From assembly GCF_009730915.1 (NCBI RefSeq), contig NW_024086766.1, positions 124,001 to 188,000 of the forward strand: a stretch of DNA of 64,000 nt, in the 5' to 3' direction. Position 1 is the first letter of the stretch. Every line of letters starts with the position of its first letter. The translations under genes were made by a program, and so were the position numbers. Source of the DNA: Dioscorea cayenensis subsp. rotundata (Eukaryota > Streptophyta > Magnoliopsida > Dioscoreales > Dioscoreaceae). A model generated the notes under the pieces. That model saw nothing but the letters and a program-made list of their open reading frames with translations. It was not told the DNA's origin and made no database searches. Below, piece after piece: positions 55,224 through 64,000 of this stretch.

Positions 55224-56640
55224 AGGTTATGGCGCGTCTCGACATCTTACAGCAGATCCTTGAGTGAAACGTGACATCTCCCTTTGTGATGAGACCTCCT
55301 ATTCCTAAGGCATCTCCAGCACCACCATCACCAGATCCACCGACACCATTTATTTGATCTAGCATCAGCAGTAGTAGAGCCGACCACTCGTGACACCGAC
55401 GCTTTGATGTGTCTTTACTTTTCTTTGTTCTTATTTTTCGTATTTCATTTTCGTATTTTGGACTTGTACTACTCAGAAAGGATCTTCTATTTTTGTAGTC
55501 TTGAGTTGTATTTTATTACTTTATCTTTATATAGTCGAGTTTGTTTTGTTTTTATTGAGCTTCACTGAACCCTCTTGTGTATATGTGCAGATGGTCTTGT
55601 GAGTATGAAAATTGAGGACTAGTCATGGGCACGAGTCAATGTGTTTTGCACATGGCCGTGTATGCTCCACAACCCATTGGAACTCAACTCTCGAGGAATT
55701 TAGCTCCATCAAACGTACCATTATGAGTTCAGGGGAGTATTATTTCAATTGCTCACTTCCATATTTGTTTTTGATTGATTTATAGTCTATTGTGCTTGCA
55801 TGCATACATTGAGGGCAATGTACATCTTAAGTGTGGGGGGAGTTCACATTACGCATGTTCTTTACACAAGTTTTGACTGAACATACATGCTCACGTAGCC
55901 AATGGCGGTTCACCTTAGTTGTAATGGTTGTATTCTTATGTCTAGGAGAATTTTTAACATTGAATGTTCTCATGCTCTAGTTTTTACTTGAATTTTTAGG
56001 AAATTTTGCCTGATTGACACTTGTTGCACTACTTGCTCATTAAACCTTGTGGAAACTCAAGTTCGATGTTTAAGGGACTAGTTTAGTTGCTCTTTGTTGT
56101 GTCAATTTTACTAAAAAAATTATGCTTGTTTTGGTTGTGCATTGGGGTGGAAAGAGCTATCACCTATGAAGTATGAAGGTACACTCATAAGTCGGATACT
56201 AGTTCTGCCCTAATGAGAGAAAGAGCTATCTCATGGGATGAGTGAAAGCTACTACCCCGGTAGAAAGAGCTACCACCTCGAAAGTGTGAAATCCACCTTA
56301 GCGGTCGCTTTGGAAAGGGCTACCTTAGAGGATGTGTGAAGCTACTACCATTTCTTTTTCTTTCTCTTTGTATATAAATAAGTCCCTTATACTTACAACT
56401 TTGAGGAGTATACGTTGGGTTAACTGGAGTGAGTTTAAACACACTTACAGGATTTCAAGTTTGTTATCCTTTTTTATTCGAGTTTTTAGCTAGAGCAATG
56501 ATTTTTCGTATTTAGTGTTGAAATTTTTCTTACTTGTAGAATGCTTCTTTTGCATACTTTTGGTGAACCTAAGGCCAAGCACTTTCAAGATTTCATTATT
56601 TTATGCTTCAATATTTTATTTTTGCTTGAGAACAAGCAAA

Positions 56641-56659
56641 AGTTTAAGTGTGGGGAGTT
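56641..56659 (+). other. Athila polypurine tract region
   Basis: AGTTTAAGTGTGGGGAGTT immediately before the 3' LTR start TGATAAG; the AAGTGTGGGGA string is typical for this lineage. A similar AAGTGTGGGGGGAGTT occurs at about 55829-55844. Confidence 0.7.
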
Positions 56660-58453
56660 TGATAAGTGCTTGTGTATTAGTAATACCAAGTATTCTTTTC
56701 TTACAATGAGCATTACTTTTCTCAGATCTTATCGCTAATACATATGTATTTGTTTTACTTTTGTGCATATAGGGTTATGGAGACAATAATGGAAGAAAGT
56801 AGCCAAAGTAGATCGTGGAGGCACTTTGTTGATGAAATCTTGGAGTGAACAAACGTGAAGACACAAGTTGTGCTCAAAGACATGTGAGTGTGTGCCAACC
56901 TCCGTTGTGCTCGAGTGACCAAGCAAATTGGAGGGCCGCAAAGCTAACAAGATTGTCGTCAAATATAATTTTGTTGAAGAAGCAACGCGATCTACCGCAT
57001 GGATGTGTACCAATTCATTTAGCCTCGATGAAAAGTGTGGATTCGGGAGTATTTTGGCAGAGCACTATAGCAAAGTACTACATAAAATTACTGTAGAAGT
57101 TACTGTTTATAGGCCACAAAAAATTGATTTCCTGGAGATTCACACGGGCGTGAGAAATTCCACACGCCCGTGTGGATGCCCGATTCCAGCCTATTTAAAG
57201 CCGCGTTTTCAGCCGATTTAAGAATCCTTCTTTCCATCTTTTTCTCATCTTTGGAGGCGCTTGCAACTAGGGTTTAGAAAGGCTTTGGCATGACTTTTGG
57301 ATTGGTTCTATGGCCTTCAGCACCGTGTTCCTTCGGAATATAGTTATTGGGGGAGCTTTCATCGGCATCAATTCGGTGAGGTGTGCCCTAGGCTTGACGA
57401 GGAAACCTTTAAAAAAGACAAGACTACTCCACAAGACCATCGACATGAATACCAAGGGGGTTTTACTTATGGATTGCATGTTTTTACTTTCGATTTCATT
57501 ATTAATTGTATCTTGCTCCATGGAGAGCTAAACCCCTAGTGGTTACTTGGACTTGTAAACCCTATGATATTATTATTTCTTTGACCTTTCTATTGTGTTT
57601 CTTTAATTGATGTCTTTAATTGAGCTCCAATCTTGAATTCTTGTTGATTGGTTTTCCCTTAGAGTGACACTAGGGTTGAGAGCCTACATTGGTAATCCTT
57701 GTGAGTGAGTGACACACTATGAGGGTTAGACAAAGCAAGATTGGAGAGGGTCGAGAAGGTGAGTCGAGAGGTAGCAGAACGTCCCCTTTCCCCTCCAATG
57801 AGATTTATTCTACCTCCGTGTTCTAAGAGTTCTTTGCGGTCACAATAGAGTGAAGTGCTAAGGGAGAAACTCCACTGGGGCTTAAATGCCCAAAGCAATA
57901 GAGTGAAGCATTGAAGTAATACTTGGTGGTGGGGCTTAATTGTGACTAGGGGTCTTTCGCCCGGACCAAAGGGTTAGATCTATATTAGGGAATAGGATTT
58001 ATCACTTGGAGTCCCTAGAGTTTTAAGCAACCTTACGCAGTGTGTGGCATCGAGACTGAGCGATTTCTCCGCCGGGGTATAGTATAGGGTTAGTCACGGT
58101 AGACCTTAGGTTTGGGACCGTGTGCTTTAGGATTTCTACGATTCATTAAGCATCAGTTAGGAGACATAATAGTTGGTTTTGCACTCGAAGCAATAGTCCT
58201 AAGGGAAGCAATGTTCGGGTGCCCCACTTTCTGTCGATTGCCTCTCCTATCTTTTATTTACGCTTCCTTCTTTTCTTATTTCTATTTTCATTGATATTGT
58301 TTGCACCACTATCGATCCATCTTCACTTTACTTAAATAGCAATCCTTGTGTTTCTGATCACTATTCCCTGTGGATACGACTACCCACTGACCAGGGTATT
58401 ATTACTTCGACAAACCTGTGCACTTGCGGTACACACACAAAAGAGCGTTGTCA
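56660..58453 (+). repeat. Athila 3' LTR, 1794 bp
   Basis: Starts TGATAAGTGCTTGTG and ends GAGCGTTGTCA, followed by a primer-binding site rather than by target DNA. Same length and start as the solo LTR at 59626-61420. Contains one GGGCGTG..CACACGCCCGTGTGG dyad at 57133-57178. Confidence 0.93.
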
Positions 58454-58866
58454 AGTTTTTGGCCCCGTTGCCGGGGAATAGGCGTTTTAGAAACACTTTG
58501 TACTATGCTATTTTAGCTATTCACCATTTATTCTATTTCACACTATCTTATTCTTTCATCGTTCTAATTTGTTTCTTTTTCTTTGATTTTTGGAAAAATG
58601 ATCAACATACCCGAATTATTTGGCACAATCACGGGAATGGTTGAAGATATAGAACATAAAGTTTAGTTGTTTGCAATACAGTCCACTTCATGTTGTTCCT
58701 TACAAGAGCAATTCACCATCAACCAACCAGTGGAAAGATCGGTTGTTGATTACATTGATAGAATTCAAGAGCAGAGTTGTGAGTTAGATAGTGTGCTGGA
58801 TCAGTTTGAAAAGTCTGCACTGACAAACCTGTGCACTTGCGGTACACAGGCAAAAGGGCGTTATTA
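58454..58866 (+). pseudogene. Second Athila 5' internal fragment and LTR tail
   Basis: Primer-binding site (TGGCCCCGTTGCCGGGGA), leader and gag start (MINIPELFGTITGMVEDIEH) as at 46979-47340, cut inside gag at TTTGAAAAGTCTGCACTG. The last about 40 bases of an LTR (ACAAACCTGTGCACTTGCGG..GGGCGTTA) then join the Tat-like LTR repeat at 58867. Confidence 0.9.
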
Positions 58867-59065
58867 GCGGTCTAAAATATCAAAATCTCAAGATCAACTG
58901 AAAGCACAAATCTCGAGGCTGTCTAAAATATTCAAAATCTCTAGATCAACCAAGAGCACACATCTCGAGGCGATCTTAAATATTTAAATTTGAAGATCAT
59001 CCGAGAGCACATATCTCGAGGCGATTTCAATCCCAAGATCAACTGTCAATACAAATTACGAGGCA
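58867..59065 (+). repeat. Tat-like LTR, right part, 52 bp tandem repeats
   Basis: Four further units of the repeat seen at 45628-45828 (TCTAAAATATCAAAATCTCA.., AGCACAAATCTCGAGGC). The units decay toward the right end. Confidence 0.85.
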
Positions 59066-59582
59066 AATATATATATAATATAATAAAATAAAAAAAATCA
59101 AATCAGATAAAAAAATATTATAAATAATACAATCAAATCAAATAAGATAAAATATAATAATACTAAGATAAAATCAAATCAAATAAAATAATTGTATTAA
59201 AATAAAACAAAATAAAATAAGATAATAAAATAAAATAATAAATAAAAAATAAAAAAAATCATCAAATCTCATAATAATAATAAAATAAAATAAAGTAAAA
59301 AAAAAAATCAAATTAGACAATATATATACATAATAAAATCATATATATATGTATATATAAATATAAAATAATATAATATAATAAAAATAAAAATCAAAAT
59401 CAAATCGAATAAAGATAAAATCAAAAAATAAATAAAGAAATAAATAAAATATGATAGTAATATTAAAGAAATTAATATAATATAAATAACTAATAATAAT
59501 AATTTAAAATAATAATAATTTTTTTAAAAAAATATAAATATTTATAAAAAAATTAATTGAAAAAAATAAAAAAATATAATAG

Positions 59583-59625
<43 letters not shown>
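59066..59625. repeat. Low-complexity AAATAAAATAAAT tract and (TA)n
   Basis: Nearly pure A/T: degenerate AAATA/AAATC pentamer-like repeats with 'AAATCAAATCAAATAAG' themes, then (TA)n at about 59588-59625. May be the A/T-rich body of the Tat-like LTR. No coding. Confidence 0.8.
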
Positions 59626-59627
<2 letters not shown>

Positions 59628-61420
59628 ATAAGTTCTTGTGCGATAAGAATGCGAAGCGTTCTTTCCTTATGATGAGTATTATTTTTATCGGGTTTTAACG
59701 CTAATATGTGTGTATTTATGTTACTTTCATGCAGATAGAGTTGTGAGGCCGAATATTAGAGAAAGAAGCCAATATGGATCGTAAATGCACCATTTGGAGG
59801 AAATCTTGAGAAGGTTCAAACACGAAGACATAAGTCGGGTTTGAAATGTGGGAATGTGTGCCAACCTCCTCGTATTCAAGTTAGCACAACGATTTGGAGG
59901 GACACAAGGACAGTCATATTCAAGCATTCCATTATTGAAGAAGCAAGGTCTCCACCAACATGTCCGTTATTGAAGAAGCAAAGCGATCTACGGCGTAAAC
60001 GTGTGCCCGTTTACATTACCAGGATGAAAACATGGATTCGGGATTGTCTCGGGCCGATACTGTAGTAAACACTGAAGCAGGTGCTGTTCACAGCCGGCCG
60101 AAGAAGAAGTAAAACAGAGAATTCACACGGGCGTGTGGAAATTCCACACGCCCGTGATAAAAATCCACAGGGGCGCCCACATGGGCGTGTGGATTCCCGA
60201 TTCTAGCCCTATTTAAGGCCGATTTCAGCCCCAATTTCATAATGCTGATCTCCATCCCCCAACTTGAGAGAGGGCTTCGGCTAGGGTTTTGAGAGGTATT
60301 GGCTAGGGATTTGGAGAGGTTCTACGGCTCCGACATCGCGCTCTATTTGGAAGAAGGTTAGTGGGAGAGCTTTCGTCAGCACCAATCCGGTGAGGTGTAT
60401 CCTAGGCCGGACAAAGGGACCCTTGGACGAGTAGAGGACTCTCCACAAGACCATCGCCACGACTATCGAGGGGGTTTTCTATGGATTCTTTGCTTTTACA
60501 TTTGATTTCATTGATTGTAATTAGCTCCATGGAGAGCTAAACCCCCTAGTGGGTACTTGGGTATTTGTGAACCCTATGATGTATTCGTTTTATTGAACCT
60601 CTTTATTATGCTTTCAATTAATTAATGTTTTATTTGAGTTCCAATATTGAATGCTTGATTGTATGAATACTCACTTAGAGTGACACTAGGGTTGAGAGTT
60701 CTTGTTGGTAGCCCTTGTGAGTGAGTCGAGAGGTAGCCGAGCATTCCCTTTCCACTCCGGTGTGATTTATTCTACCTCTATTTACTCAAGTTCTTTGCGG
60801 TCATAGTAGAGTGAATGGGCTAAAGGATGACCTTCCGCTGGGGCTTAGTTGCGGGTACAACGGAGTGAAGCGTTAAAGTGATTTTAGCACCTAGGGCTTA
60901 ATTGTGGCTAGGGACCTTCCACCTGGACCAAAGGGTTAGGTCTACATCTAGGAAGAGGATTTATCACTTGGAATCCCTAGAACTCATTGCAATTCTATAC
61001 GAGTGCAAGGTTGAGAGGTTATTCAATTTCTTCTCCGGGACATGTATAGAGTTAGGCATGGTTGACCTTAAATTTGGGACCATGTATTTAAGGATCTCCA
61101 CGGCTCATTATTGCATCAGTTAGAAAGTATAATAGAGGGTTCTTGCACTTGAAACGATTGCCCTAGGCGGAACAATATCCGGGTACCCCATTTATATCGA
61201 TTGCCTTACCTTCTCCTTTACTTGTGCTCGCTTTCTTGTTCTTTTACTTTTGTTATTTCACATCTTGTCACACATATCACTATTTATCTTTCACTTAGTT
61301 AAGAAACAATTTAAGTGTTTTTATTCCCTGCTCCATGTGGATACGATACCCCACTCATCTGGGATTTTATTACTTCGATAAACCCGTGCACTTACAGGAC
61401 ATACGCAAGGGGCATTGTCA
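59626..61420 (+). mobile_element. Athila-family solo LTR, 1795 bp
   Basis: Starts TGATAAGTTCTTGTG and ends GGGGCATTGTCA with 5 bp flanks TATAT (59621-59625 and 61421-61425); the duplication is weakened by the surrounding TA repeat. Diverged from 56660-58453 but colinear: CTCCATGGAGAGCTAAACCC, GAGTGACACTAGGGTTGAGA and GTGCACTT blocks are shared. Confidence 0.88.
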
Positions 61421-61865
61421 TATATATAATATAATAGTGGACGTGGAGTGCTTGTCGGGGAATCTCACGATCAATGTAACTACCCATTACACTGCCACCA
61501 CGCGCGACCAGCCTCATGATGAAGACCAGCGATTAGTAAAGATGATTTTAAAAGGGGATTGAACCAAAAGGTGAAATGGGAAAGCGAGAGCGAAGAGAAA
61601 AAAGGAAGAAACCGGCAAGAGAAGACTAAAGAAGGGGGAGTTAAAGAGAAAAAGCATTGGAAGAAGAAAGAAGATGAAGGTGGTTTTCTCTTCCTATACC
61701 TACATATATATCCATATAAAAAAAAAAGAATAAAAGGTCGCTGTCATTACCTGTGACCGCTGCCTGCCGACGTTGCTGTCACCGTTTATTACTGTTGCTT
61801 GTCGCCGCTGTCACCCGCCACTGTTGCCGCCGTTGCATACTATTGTTGTCATGTTACTAGTCGTT
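61421..61865. other. Unassigned stretch before the gene-fragment mosaic
   Basis: A purine-rich part (61560-61680, GAA/AAG rich) and a CCG/TTG-rich part (61740-61860, CCGCTGTCACCCGCCACTG). No recognised gene. These may belong to untranslated or captured sequence of the following mosaic. Confidence 0.4.
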
Positions 61866-61881
61866 GATAAGTGGCTCAATC

Positions 61882-62070
61882 GGTGGTGTTCCAACAGGTC
61901 ATGCCGGTTCTGATGGTGCAACCAACTCTCATCAGACGTGGAGCACCGCTTGTTCACCATTGATGAGGACATCATCATCATCCTCGCTCATGCTCAGTTT
62001 GGTGTCTGATGGGTGACGATCGTACGACTGATCTCTGGACGAACCAACGGCAGCGCTAGCGAGATGATGA
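61882..62070 (+). pseudogene. R2R3-MYB fragment (end of R2 and R3 repeat)
   Basis: TCCAACAGGTCATGCCGGTT.. reads SNRSCRF, stop, WCNQLSSDVEHRLFTIDEDI, III, LAHAQFG, then stop, WVTIVRLISGRTNGS. Family form: SGKSCRLRWCNQLSP.VEHRPFT.EED..I..AHA.FGNKWATIARLL.GRTDN. WCNQLSPxVEHRPF is characteristic of the MYB44/70/73/77 subgroup. Two stops occur at conserved Arg and Trp-adjacent positions. In the intact family, the intron-poor gene encodes a nuclear transcription factor. Confidence 0.8.
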
Positions 62071-62189
62071 TGTTCCCGTTTCCACAGCCGCTAGAGAAAA
62101 CATCGCCGGAGAGTGTGAAGAACGCCGCCATGAAACAGGTGGAAGTCACAAAGATGTATGAGAGGATGATGTTGACCATACTCCTAATG

Positions 62190-62350
62190 CAGGTGAAACC
62201 AAGAAGGGTCATGCTCTATTCGAGGATATCAAAGCTCGTGGCTTTATTGCCGACAGAAGGAACTATTGTATATTGGCTCATGGTCTCACCAAAGCTGGTC
62301 ATGCACTAGAGATATATAAAGTGTTCTATGGCATGAAGGAGGTTATGACC
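62190..62350 (+). pseudogene. PPR protein fragment
   Basis: AGETKKGHALFEDIKARGFI, ADRRNYCILAHGLTKAGHAL and EIYKVFYGMKE cover about one and a half 35-residue repeats (ALF.EIK..GF.PD..SYSILIHGL.KAG.A..TYELFY.MKE). This matches the style of the long P-class organelle PPR proteins I recall as related to At3g06920. It is open through the fragment but begins and ends mid-protein. Confidence 0.8.
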
Positions 62351-62390
62351 AACCAAGTTACTGAAGACTATGTTTTTTTTTTATGATGAA

Positions 62391-62532
62391 TGGGGAGCAT
62401 CCCAGCTTGCTCCTGTTGGTTATGGCATCAAGAAGCTTCAAATAATGATGATGATCATGAATGACTTAGTCTCTGTTGATGACCTCATAGAGGAGCCAGC
62501 ACCTTACCGTGGAGTCAGCCAATGAGTTAAAA
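62391..62532 (+). pseudogene. Elongation factor 1-beta/delta fragment
   Basis: WGASQLAPVGYGIKKLQIMM, then NDLVSVDDLIEE, and after a one-base slip HLTVESANE. Intact family C-terminus: LLWGASKLVPVGYGIKKLQIM..VDDLVSVD.LIE..LT.EPANEY. The exchange-factor domain of eEF1B is cut just before its last 15 residues. Confidence 0.88.
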
Positions 62533-62589
62533 AAAAAAGATGTTTTCTTTGATGGGGTCAAATCCCAACCTATTAAAGGATGTTGCAGA

Positions 62590-62591
62590 AG

Positions 62592-62645
<54 letters not shown>
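62590..62645. repeat. (AT)n microsatellite
   Basis: About 26 uninterrupted TA dinucleotides between the eEF1B and methyltransferase fragments. Confidence 0.95.
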
Positions 62646-62649
<4 letters not shown>

Positions 62650-62711
62650 AATGTCCAGACTCCATGAATTTCAATGTTATAGCACTCCCAATGACAAAAC
62701 AATGCATATCA

Positions 62712-63264
62712 ATGGCAGAGAACTTTAATGTCAAGGTGGTTGGCATTGACCTCTCACTAAGCATGGTTTTATTTGCTTTGAAAATGCCATTGGCCACAAA
62801 TGCTCTGTTGAATTCAAGGTTGCAGATTGCACGAAGAAAGCATATCGGGATAATTGATTTGATGCAATATATAGCCGTGACACTATCTTGCATATACAAG
62901 ACAAACCATCATTGTTTAGAAAGTTCTTCAAGTGTCTAAAACTGGACAGAAAGATTCTGATAAGTGACTACTGCAGAAATTCAAGAACACCATCCCAAGG
63001 ATTCACTGAATATATCAAACAAAGAGGATATGATCTGCATGATATCAAGGGTTATGGCAAGGCGCTTTAGAATGCTGGTTTTCATGAGGTTGTAGCAATA
63101 GATCGAACTGATCAGTTTATGCAAGTTCTTCGAGGAGAATTGCCTTAGTTCAGGATTTTTTGGTGGAAAATTATGATGATATTATGGATGGATGGAAAGC
63201 AAAGTTAAAGAGGACATCAAATAGTGAACAAAAATAGGGCCTCTTCTTCATCATAAAGAAATGA
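62712..63264 (+). pseudogene. Phosphoethanolamine N-methyltransferase C-terminal fragment, intronless
   Basis: MAENFNVKVVGIDLSLSMVL, then frame-shifted CSVEFKVADCTKKAYRDN, stop, [67 protein letters not shown], stop, NAGFHEVVAIDRTDQFMQVL, then YDDIMDGWKAKLKRTSN and a GLFFIIKK end. This is the second SAM-dependent methyltransferase domain of plant PEAMT (choline pathway). The part before the SAM-binding Gly motif is missing. The fragment runs across several exon joints of the normal gene without introns, so it looks like a processed copy. At least three stops and three frame changes are present. Confidence 0.9.
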
Positions 63265-64000
63265 ATAAAGCTCATGCAGAATATCTCTAAAAGACATGGA
63301 AACTATCTAATATAAGTTTTTTGTGAGATTGAATTCAATAAAACCATATTAATTCACTATTTTGCATGCAAAAACATAGACTTTAAGGGTCATTTTGCTA
63401 CGCAAAATTTTGAGATACAGCACAACGCAACTTCTCTTGTTCTTTGTTTGGTTTGTTAAAAAGTTAAAAGTACAGCACAAGAGGATGTCAGAGTACAGCA
63501 CAAGTAGTTAAAATTTTTGTACGATGAAAATCTCGGTACAAAAGTTTTATCATGGTACAGCACAACTAAAGACTAAATTACCCTTAATAAAGAATAAAAA
63601 ATACAATCACGTATATCACATCCCACGACGCTCATCAAGTCCCACGACGCTAATAAATTTTAATAATATAACATTTTTTAAATGTAAGATCAATATCTTA
63701 AAATTAAAATTTTAAATCATAAAAATTAACATAAATAATATTTCAATTTAAAAAAATTAAAAAAATTTAAATTGTATAAAAAAATAAATATAAAATCTCT
63801 TTATATCTTATATTCACGAATCATAGATATGATTTTTTTATAGATATATCAACATATTAGCAATCTCATATAAAAAAATAATATTATTTTAACTCGATTG
63901 ATATATTAACAGAATTTATCATGTATTTTTTTAAAAAAAATTAATTTTGCATATATTTTTGAAAATTTTTAAAAAACATAATTATGATTTACTAAATTGA
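63265..64000. other. A/T-rich tail with repeated TACAGCACAA motif
   Basis: No gene. Four copies of TACAGCACAA occur (63416, 63471, 63493 and 63556 approximately) next to CTTTGTTTGGTTTGTTAAAAAG, a string reminiscent of MITE termini. From 63650 the sequence is nearly pure A/T. Confidence 0.5.

Larger units (their letters stand above)
45829..58866 (+). mobile_element. Athila-type Ty3/gypsy element, rearranged
   Basis: Order: truncated 5' LTR (45829-46978), primer-binding site, gag remnant, pol (with a nested solo LTR), a long 3' non-pol region with an ATHILA ORF-1-like pseudogene, purine tract, full 3' LTR (56660-58453), then a second primer-binding site with the first 370 bases of gag and the last 40 bases of another LTR (about 58826-58866). 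The last part implies a tandem element pair reduced by deletion. Coding is dead throughout. Confidence 0.9.

Noticed and set aside
62573-62899. 108-residue minus-strand frame with IYIYIY run
   Set aside because: Produced by the (AT)n repeat and antisense of the methyltransferase pseudogene.

Overview
This is a piece of a flowering-plant nuclear genome. It holds intron-bearing housekeeping genes with plant-type splice sites and several strata of plant retrotransposons and DNA transposons. I cannot name the species; the proteins are equally compatible with a monocot or a dicot, and the intergenic DNA is strongly A/T rich.

Region 1 (1-3160) is genic. The 3' half of a cytosolic fructose-1,6-bisphosphatase gene (plus strand) faces, tail to tail, a complete eight-exon soluble inorganic pyrophosphatase gene (minus strand). 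Region 2 (about 3.7-10.7 kb) is a nested transposon block: an old Ty1/copia remnant was hit by a near-complete but dead copia element (4250-9059, duplication AATGC) and by a solo LTR (9377-10520, duplication GATAG). Region 3 (10.7-25 kb) is sparser: a minus-strand copia LTR with its primer-binding site, a MITE-like foldback, an S-adenosylmethionine synthetase pseudogene split by a 1.05 kb solo-LTR-like insertion (duplication GTTTG), an intact single-exon membrane-protein gene, and a seven-exon DnaJ-domain gene on the minus strand that carries one extra T in a coding T-run.

Region 4 (25-64 kb) is almost entirely transposon strata. A degenerate minus-strand Ty3/gypsy element (25.16-30.05 kb) contains a solo LTR (duplication GCACA). 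It abuts the 5' part of a TTF/MYM-type hAT element whose first intron contains a complete 12.4 kb CACTA transposon (30950-43316, 15 bp inverted repeats, duplication TTA). The CACTA codes for TNP2-like and Transposase_24-like proteins, both frameshifted, and carries copies of host exons from beta'-COP and from a DRM-type DNA methyltransferase UBA region. Downstream are a 5'-truncated Tat-like gypsy element (43.6-45.5 kb), whose 52-bp-repeat LTR is split by an Athila-type element (45.83-58.87 kb), and a solo LTR of the same Athila family (59626-61420).

The window ends with a 1.4 kb mosaic of four unrelated, intronless host-gene fragments on one strand: R2R3-MYB, PPR, elongation factor 1-beta and phosphoethanolamine N-methyltransferase.

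Genes likely to make product are fructose-bisphosphatase, pyrophosphatase, the membrane protein and perhaps the DnaJ protein. The first two act together in cytosolic sucrose synthesis. Everything else reads as transposon or pseudogene. All homology calls are from memory of family motifs, not from database searches.
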